Part shown: positions 59,168 to 64,000 of the stretch, piece after piece
Numbering within the stretch: the first letter of the stretch is position 1
Layout of the letters: every line of letters begins with the position of its first letter
DNA from: Croceibacterium_A sp035626815
Lineage (GTDB): Bacteria > Pseudomonadota > Alphaproteobacteria > Sphingomonadales > Sphingomonadaceae
DNA length: 64,000 nt
Assembly: GCA_035626815.1 (NCBI GenBank)
Contig: DASPMY010000029.1
Coordinates: 4,513-68,512, forward strand
Reading direction: 5' to 3'
Notes under the pieces: generated by a model
Told to the model about the DNA's origin: nothing
Seen by the model: only the letters and a program-made list of their open reading frames with translations
Database searches by the model: none
Translations under genes and position numbers: made by a program

Positions 59168-59320
59168 TCAGATGATGCCGGATTCGTAGACGAAGGTCGC
59201 CAGGATGACGACCGAATCGTCGTGGCCGGGCATCGGCTGGTCGGCGAGGAAGCTGCCGAACAGGCCGGTCAGCGTGTCGAGGTCGGGCAGCACCGACAGG
59301 TCGATCTTGGGCAGGTTCAT
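59168..59320 (-). CDS. Small peptide, 50 aa, possible modified-peptide precursor
   Basis: The ATG at 59320 is preceded by GGGAGA at seven bases, a good ribosome binding site. The product starts MNLPKIDLSVLPDLDTLTGL, continues with an acidic/hydrophobic part, and ends ATFVYESGII. It has no Cys, no signal peptide and no full membrane span. A leader-like first half and a distinct second half (from DDSVVILATF) beside two enzyme-sized genes suggest a ribosomally made, modified peptide, but this is inference. Confidence 0.62.
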   Translation of the reverse strand: MNLPKIDLSVLPDLDTLTGLFGSFLADQPMPGHDDSVVILATFVYESGII

Positions 59321-59420
59321 GATGGGTCTCCCGAAGCGGCGGGGCACGATGCCTCGCTCACCCGGCACGAGTGGCGAGCGGTTCCGGCAACCTGAAGTTA
59401 AATGATTGTAATGCGGCCGC

Positions 59421-60179
59421 TCAGGACCGGCGCAGGACCACCACCAGCCCGTCGAGCGGCGGGCCGTCGTAGGGCAGCGGGAAGCGCGCGGCGTCGGCCC
59501 GCGCGCGGTCGAGGACGGCCGCGGCCACGCCGGGCTCGAACAGGACGAAGTCGGCGCGGCCGAGCAGGCGCGCCTGGCGCAAGCTCAGGTCGTCGGGGTC
59601 GTCGCCGGCGATGGTCAGGGTGACCGGTGCGAGCGGACGGGGGCCGGCGGAATTCTCCAGCCAGGCGGCGACGCGTTCGGCGCCGCCCTCGCCCAGCGGG
59701 TCGAGCGGACCGCCCGGCTGCAACGCCGCGTCGAGCGCGCGGCGCCGTTCGGCCGCATCGGGGACACGCGCGCGCAAGGCATCGCGGGCCCCGAACAGGG
59801 CCTCGGCGAGGCGCCCGAGGCCGGTCGGCAGCAATCCCTCGAGCCGCAGCCGCACGTGCTTGGCCAGGCCGGCCGAGGCGCCGCCGGTGCCGACCGCGAT
59901 CAGCACGGGATCGCGGTCGAGCAGGCTCGGCACGGTGAAGTCGCACAAGTCCGGACGGTCGGCGACGTTGACCAGCACCCCGCGCGCCCTGAGCCGCGCG
60001 GCGGCGGCCTCGGGCGCGTCGAGCGCCACGAACGCCAGCCGCGCGTCAGCATCCTCCTCGCCGACGACCACGCCGCCCGCGCGCTCGACGAGCCGCCGCC
60101 TGGCCGCAGCGGCTTCGCCCTCGCCGTGCACGATGACCGGCCGGCCGGCGACGCGGTGGAACAGCGGCAGGCTGTTCAA
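59421..60179 (-). CDS. Siroheme synthase N-terminal-type (precorrin-2 dehydrogenase/ferrochelatase)
   Basis: The 252-aa protein starts NSLPLFHRVAGRPVIVHGEG (NAD-binding), continues LFVNVADRPDLCDFTVPSLLDRD-like sequence near residue 75 and GTGGASAGLAKHVRLRLEGLLP near 105, the Met8/CysG N-terminal pattern. The C-terminal part lacks the full SAM methyltransferase domain of CysG. It oxidises precorrin-2 and inserts iron to give siroheme. A TTG at 60179 overlapping the lysA stop (TTGA) is the likely start; GTG at 60188 is possible. Confidence 0.85.
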   Translation of the reverse strand: MNSLPLFHRVAGRPVIVHGEGEAAAARRRLVERAGGVVVGEEDADARLAFVALDAPEAAAARLRARGVLVNVADRPDLCDFTVPSLLDRDPVLIAVGTGGASAGLAKHVRLRLEGLLPTGLGRLAEALFGARDALRARVPDAAERRRALDAALQPGGPLDPLGEGGAERVAAWLENSAGPRPLAPVTLTIAGDDPDDLSLRQARLLGRADFVLFEPGVAAAVLDRARADAARFPLPYDGPPLDGLVVVLRRS

Positions 60180-61435
60180 TCGAGCCACGCGGGCACGCGC
60201 TCGGCGGCGGTGATCTCGGCCGGCAGGATGCGGTCGGCGACGACCGCGAACTTGTCGCCGTCGACCATCACCTCGGCGACGAAGCCGCGGCTGTTGTAGC
60301 TCGAGGCCATCGTGGCGCCGTAGGCGCCGGCGGTGCGGAACACCGCCAGGTCGCCCGCTTCCACCCCCTCGACGTCGCGGCCCATCGCGAACGTGTCGCC
60401 GGTCTCGCAGATCGGGCCGACGATGTTGGCGGTCATCCGCTTGTTCGACGGGCGCACCGCCTCGAAATCGTGCCACGCGCCGTAGAGCGCCGGGCGGGCG
60501 AGGTCGTTCATCGCCGCATCGACGATCACGAACGGGTGGTTGACGCCCTGCTTCACGCGCACGACGCGCGTCAGCAGCACCCCGGCATTGCCGGCGATCA
60601 CCCGCCCCGGCTCGAACATCAGCGTGGCGTTCCAGCCGCGGGTCACGCGGGCGACCATCGCGCCATACTCGGCCGGGCTCGGCATCACGTCGCCCGCCTT
60701 GTACGGCACGCCGAGGCCGCCGCCGAGATCGACATGGCTCACCGTGAGCCCGGCGCCGCGCAGCATCGCCAGCAACGCCCCGAGCTTCTCGAACGCCAGC
60801 TCGAGCGGCGCCAGCTCCGACAGCTGGCTGCCGATGTGGACCGCGAGGCCGCGCATCTCGAGCCCGGGCAGCGCCGCCAGCCGGGCGTAGATCTGCGGCG
60901 CGCGGCCGATCGGCACGCCGAACTTGTTGTCGGCCTTGCCGGTCGAGATCTTGTCGTGGGTGCCGGCGTCGATGTCGGGATTGACCCGCAGCGCGCAGCG
61001 CGCCCGCGCGCCGCGCGCGGCGGCGATCGCCGACAGCTCGGCGCCTTCCTCCTCGGACTCGATGTTGAACTGGCCGATGCCGGCGTCGAGGCCCTCGACC
61101 AGCTCGTGCGCCTGCTTGCCGACGCCGGAAAAGACGATGTCCTCGGCGGCCATCCCGGCGGCGAGCGCCCGCGCCAGCTCGCCGCCCGAGACGACGTCCG
61201 CACCGAAGCCCTCGCGCTGCATGACCCGCAGCACCGCGAGGTTGGGGTTGGCCTTGACCGCGAAGGCGATGTGCTTGCGCGCGACGCCGGCCAGGCCCTC
61301 GCGGAACACCCGCGCGTGCCGCTCCAGCGTGGCGCGCGAATAGACGTAGACCGGCGTGCCGACCGCCTCGGCGATCCGCGCCAGCGGCACCTCCTCCGCG
61401 TGGAGCTCGCCGTCGCGCAAGTGGAAATGGTCCAT
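60176..61435 (-). CDS. lysA: Diaminopimelate decarboxylase
   Basis: The 419-aa PLP enzyme has the Lys in HIAFAVKANPNLAVLRVM near residue 58, VHIGSQLSELAPLELAF near 199, HVDLGGGLGVPY near 237, and GPICETGDTFA near 345. It makes lysine from meso-diaminopimelate. It is followed by the siroheme gene and preceded by a small lipoprotein gene, all on the same strand with close spacing. Confidence 0.96.
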   Translation of the reverse strand: MDHFHLRDGELHAEEVPLARIAEAVGTPVYVYSRATLERHARVFREGLAGVARKHIAFAVKANPNLAVLRVMQREGFGADVVSGGELARALAAGMAAEDIVFSGVGKQAHELVEGLDAGIGQFNIESEEEGAELSAIAAARGARARCALRVNPDIDAGTHDKISTGKADNKFGVPIGRAPQIYARLAALPGLEMRGLAVHIGSQLSELAPLELAFEKLGALLAMLRGAGLTVSHVDLGGGLGVPYKAGDVMPSPAEYGAMVARVTRGWNATLMFEPGRVIAGNAGVLLTRVVRVKQGVNHPFVIVDAAMNDLARPALYGAWHDFEAVRPSNKRMTANIVGPICETGDTFAMGRDVEGVEAGDLAVFRTAGAYGATMASSYNSRGFVAEVMVDGDKFAVVADRILPAEITAAERVPAWLD

Positions 61436-61446
61436 CGCCGGCCGGC

Positions 61447-61689
61447 TCAGTCTTCGGGCGGCAGGTCGAACGGGTCGTCCTCGCGCTCCTCGGACTCGCG
61501 GCGCAGCTCGACGTTGCGCTCGGGCGCGGCTTGCGGGTCGAGCTCGAGCAGCTCGGCCGAGCTCGGCGGGTCGCTGCGGCCGTAAGGCGCCGGCGGGAGC
61601 GCCGCGCCGGGCGGCGGCGTCAGGTCGCTCTGCCGGCCGCAGGCGGCGAGCGCGAGCAGCAGCAGCGCGAGGGGGACGGCGCGGGTCAC
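61447..61689 (-). CDS. Small lipoprotein (LptM/YifL-like), 80 aa
   Basis: The short product has a lipoprotein signal LLLLALAACGRQSDLTPPPG with Cys near residue 17, then a Pro/Glu/Asp-rich tail. The CGRQSDL-PPP start resembles LptM (YifL), which in other bacteria sits next to lysA and helps LptD mature; position between argH and lysA agrees. The GTG at 61689 overlaps the argH stop. Confidence 0.78.
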   Translation of the reverse strand: MTRAVPLALLLLALAACGRQSDLTPPPGAALPPAPYGRSDPPSSAELLELDPQAAPERNVELRRESEEREDDPFDLPPED

Positions 61690-63062
61690 GAATCGATCCC
61701 TAGCGCCGCGCGCGCCTCGGCGATACGCCGGCGAACCTGCTCGGGCGCGGTGCCGCCGTGGCTGGCGCGCGCGGCGACCGACGCCTCGACCGACAGCGCG
61801 CCAAAGACGCCCTCGCCGATGCGAGCGTCGATGGCCTGGAGATCGGCCAGCGACAGCGCCTCGAGCGCCACACCGCGGCTTTCGGCGAGCCTGACCGCGG
61901 CGCCGGTCACGTGATGCGCCTCGCGGAACGGGATGTTGGCCTCGCGCACCAGCCAGTCGGCGAGGTCGGTCGCGGTGGCATAGCCGAGCTCGGCCGCCTG
62001 GCGCATGCGCTCGGTGCGGAACTCGCAACCCTCGACCATCCCGGTCATCGCCGCGAGCGACAGGCCGAGGAGGCCCGCGGCCTCGAACACCGGCGGCTTG
62101 TCGTCCTGCATGTCCTTCGAATAGGCCAGCGGCAGGCCCTTCATCGTGACCATCAGCGCCACCGCGCAGCCGACGATCCGCCCGGCGTGGCCGCGCACCA
62201 GCTCGGCCGCGTCGGGGTTCTTCTTCTGCGGCATGATCGAGCTGCCGGTGCTGAGCGCGTCGGGCAGGCGGACGAAGCCGAACGGCTGGCTCGCCCAGAT
62301 GACGAATTCCTCGGCCAGCCGCGACAGGTGCAGCGCGCACTGCGCGGCCGCCTGGAGGTAGTCGAGCGCGAAGTCGCGGTCGGAGACCGCATCGAGGCTG
62401 TTCGCGGTCGGGCCGTCGAAGCCGAGCGCCTGGGCGGTCATCGCGCGGTCGATCGCAAAGCCGGTGCCGGCCAGCGCCGCGCTGCCGAGCGGGCACTGGT
62501 TGAGGCGCCTGCGCGCATCGGCGAAGCGCGAGCGGTCGCGCTGGGCCATCTCGTAGTAGGCCAGGAGGTGGTGCCCGAGCGTGACCGGCTGCGCGGTCTG
62601 CAGGTGCGTGAAGCCGGGCATGATGCTGTCGGCATGCTCGCCGGCGCGGGTGACGAGCGCGCGCTGCAGCGCCGCCAGCCCGGCGTCGGCCTGGTCGATC
62701 GCGTCGCGCACCCACAGGCGGAAGTCGGTCGCGACCTGGTCGTTGCGGCTGCGCGCGGTGTGGAGCCGCCCGGCGGCCGGGCCGATCAGCTCGGCGAGGC
62801 GGCTCTCGACGGTCATGTGGATGTCCTCGAGCGCCCAGTCCTCGGGCACGCCGTCGCGCTCGAACTCGGCGGCGACCCGGCCGAGCCCGTCGGCGATCGC
62901 CTGCGCGTCCTCGCCCGAGACGATCCCTTGCGCGCCGAGCATCGCCACGTGCGCCTGGCTCGCGGCGATGTCCTGCCGCCACAGCGCCTTGTCGAACGGG
63001 ATCGAGGCGTTAATCTCGCGCATGACCGCGCTGGGCCCTTCGGCGAAGCGCCCGCCCCACAT
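61686..63062 (-). CDS. argH: Argininosuccinate lyase
   Basis: The 458-aa enzyme has MWGGRFAEGPSAVMREINASI at the start, TARSRNDQVATDFRLW near residue 111, MPGFTHLQTAQPVTLGHH near 152, and the signature GSSIMPQKKNPDAAEL near 281. It releases arginine and fumarate. The ATG at 63062 is chosen; an in-frame GTG at 63107 would add 15 residues and overlap the divergent tlpA-like gene. Confidence 0.96.
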   Translation of the reverse strand: MWGGRFAEGPSAVMREINASIPFDKALWRQDIAASQAHVAMLGAQGIVSGEDAQAIADGLGRVAAEFERDGVPEDWALEDIHMTVESRLAELIGPAAGRLHTARSRNDQVATDFRLWVRDAIDQADAGLAALQRALVTRAGEHADSIMPGFTHLQTAQPVTLGHHLLAYYEMAQRDRSRFADARRRLNQCPLGSAALAGTGFAIDRAMTAQALGFDGPTANSLDAVSDRDFALDYLQAAAQCALHLSRLAEEFVIWASQPFGFVRLPDALSTGSSIMPQKKNPDAAELVRGHAGRIVGCAVALMVTMKGLPLAYSKDMQDDKPPVFEAAGLLGLSLAAMTGMVEGCEFRTERMRQAAELGYATATDLADWLVREANIPFREAHHVTGAAVRLAESRGVALEALSLADLQAIDARIGEGVFGALSVEASVAARASHGGTAPEQVRRRIAEARAALGIDS

Positions 63063-63078
63063 CTGGTTGGAGCCCGAA

Positions 63079-63645
63079 ATGCCCCGCTTGTCCTTGCTCG
63101 TGCTCACCGGCGCGCTCGCCCTCGTCCTGGCGGGCTGCGATAGGCAAAGCGCCGAACCCGCGCAACCGGAAGCGGAGAGCGCGGCCGAGCTCGCGGGCAA
63201 GGTCGACCGCAGCTTCGCCGGCCAGGCCATGCCCGCGGTGGAGCTGGCCGATCCCGCCGGCGCCACGCTGGCTCTGGCCGAGCTGAAGGGCACCCCGGTG
63301 CTGCTCAACTTGTGGGCGACGTGGTGCGTGCCGTGCGTGACCGAGATGCCGCTGCTCGACGCGCTCGCCGGCGAGCTGGGCGACAGCGTGCGCGTGATCA
63401 CCGTCAGCGAGGACCTGACCGGCGCCGAAGCGGTCGAGCCGTTCTTCGCCGAGCGCGGCTTCGCGCACTTGCCCCAGTGGATGGATCCGAACAACGAGCT
63501 GGCGGTGGCCTACGGCGGCGGCGCCGGGCTGCCGCTGACCGTGCTGTATGACGCCGAGGGCAAGGAAGTGTGGCGCGTGATGGGCGGCTACGACTGGTCG
63601 ACGGCCGAAGCCCGCGAGCTGATCGCCGAGGCCAGCGCGACATGA
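63079..63645 (+). CDS. TlpA-like thioredoxin-family lipoprotein
   Basis: The 188-aa protein has a lipobox LVLAGC (Cys near residue 20), an acidic linker, and a thioredoxin fold with LLNLWATWCVPCVTEMPLLD near 75-94 and the cis-Pro GLPLTVLYD near 153. Such membrane-bound reductases keep periplasmic thiols reduced, often for cytochrome c maturation. Its ATG is only 17 bp from the argH start. Its stop overlaps the next ATG. Confidence 0.9.
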   Translation: MPRLSLLVLTGALALVLAGCDRQSAEPAQPEAESAAELAGKVDRSFAGQAMPAVELADPAGATLALAELKGTPVLLNLWATWCVPCVTEMPLLDALAGELGDSVRVITVSEDLTGAEAVEPFFAERGFAHLPQWMDPNNELAVAYGGGAGLPLTVLYDAEGKEVWRVMGGYDWSTAEARELIAEASAT

Positions 63646-64000
63646 CCAGCCAGCTCGAGCTCGACCGGCGGCGGATGCTCGCCGGGCTGGCGCTCGGGCT
63701 CGGCGGCGCGATGCTGGCGGCCTGCGGCAGCCGCGCCGGGGCGCAAGCCGCCGCCGGCGCGTGCTCGGCCACCCCGCGGGAGATCAAGGGGCCGTTCCCG
63801 GCCGACGGCAGCAACGGCCGCCCGCCGATCAACGTGCTGGCCATGGACGGCGTCGTCCGCCGCGACATCCGCGCCAGCTTCGCCGGCCTGACCGGCCGCG
63901 CCGAGGGGGTGGCGCTCGAGCTCGAGCTGGCGCTCGTCGGCGGCGGCTGCGCGGCGCTGCCGGGGCGGGCGGTCTACCTGTGGCAGAACGACGCCGCGGG
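63642..64000 (+). CDS. Intradiol ring-cleavage dioxygenase-like protein (5' part)
   Basis: Only the first 119 residues are in the window. A Tat-like signal with DRRRMLAGLALGLGGAMLAACG also gives a lipobox. EIKGPFPADGSNGRPPINVL (residues 47-66) is a typical start of intradiol dioxygenase domains, and GRAVYLWQNDAAG near the edge fits. The natural end lies past 64000. Coupled to the thioredoxin gene by ATGA overlap. The catechol substrate cannot be deduced. Confidence 0.78.
   Translation, partial: MTSQLELDRRRMLAGLALGLGGAMLAACGSRAGAQAAAGACSATPREIKGPFPADGSNGRPPINVLAMDGVVRRDIRASFAGLTGRAEGVALELELALVGGGCAALPGRAVYLWQNDAA

Noticed and set aside
1..64000. CRISPR arrays, tRNA or rRNA genes, prophage or insertion sequences
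   Set aside because: No regularly spaced repeats, no cloverleaf or rRNA-like stretch, no transposase, integrase or phage gene was found on either strand.

Overview
This is a 64 kb stretch of very GC-rich chromosome with short gaps and many start/stop overlaps (ATGA, GTGA, TTGA). Gene content points to an alphaproteobacterium, most likely of the order Sphingomonadales (Sphingomonadaceae/Erythrobacteraceae): a DUF1489 protein, DciA (DUF721), an aa3 cytochrome oxidase operon with CtaG, DUF983 and SURF1, a FnrL-like Crp/Fnr regulator, a PF10118 metal-dependent hydrolase, and several palindromic intergenic repeats of the kind common in sphingomonads. That placement is inference from gene families; no rRNA or tRNA gene is present. 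Because GC is so high, long open frames occur on both strands; only frames with family signatures, coherent starts and compatible neighbours are annotated.

Layout: 0-6.5 kb, cyclophilin, MgtE, DUF1489, a FrnE-like DsbA protein, NADH pyrophosphatase and a serine hydrolase. 6.6-13.4 kb, mutY and dciA divergent, two tandem DsbA-like thiol proteins, then smc. 13.4-20.9 kb, small lipoproteins, soxR with a sox box facing a VOC protein, glutathione synthesis (gshA), rsmE, alkD, ubiA and a large methyltransferase-fold membrane protein. 20.9-28.2 kb, bamB/yfgM, a glycosyltransferase, an alpha/beta hydrolase, selO and astD. 28.2-36 kb, envelope proteins, rarD, pyrC, ygfZ, a TetR/PF10118 pair, and rplU-rpmA with promoter and terminator. 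36-42.5 kb, a Crp/Fnr gene next to an FNR-box promoter, moaA-moaD-moaE, folB, an SDR-like fragment, and an rRNA methyltransferase carrying an in-frame palindromic element. 42.5-51.4 kb, thrC, an ArsR/SRPBCC pair with a perfect 18-bp-arm palindrome, and the cox operon (ctaC-ctaD-ctaB-coxF-ctaG-ctaE-DUF983-surf1). 51.6-57.1 kb, a co-directional run pyrE-pdxJ-acpS-lepB-AI-2E permease-DUF3089-ruvX. 57.3-59.3 kb, an unrecognised three-gene cassette (a 50-aa peptide plus two proteins, one with cupin-like motifs). 59.4-64 kb, cysG-type siroheme protein, lysA, a small lipoprotein, argH, a TlpA-like thioredoxin, and the start of an intradiol-dioxygenase-like protein cut by the window edge.

Most of the window is housekeeping. 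The most novel-looking parts are the 50-aa peptide cassette (57.3-59.3 kb), the palindromic element translated inside a methyltransferase (42.0 kb), the REP-like element that supplies the ribosome binding site of acpS (53.0 kb), the ArsR palindrome (44.35 kb), the FNR promoter (37.4 kb), the terminator-like hairpin in the rplU leader (35.6 kb), and a three-copy intergenic repeat family (2.6, 39.3 and 57.1 kb). No gene-free stretch exceeds about 250 bases.
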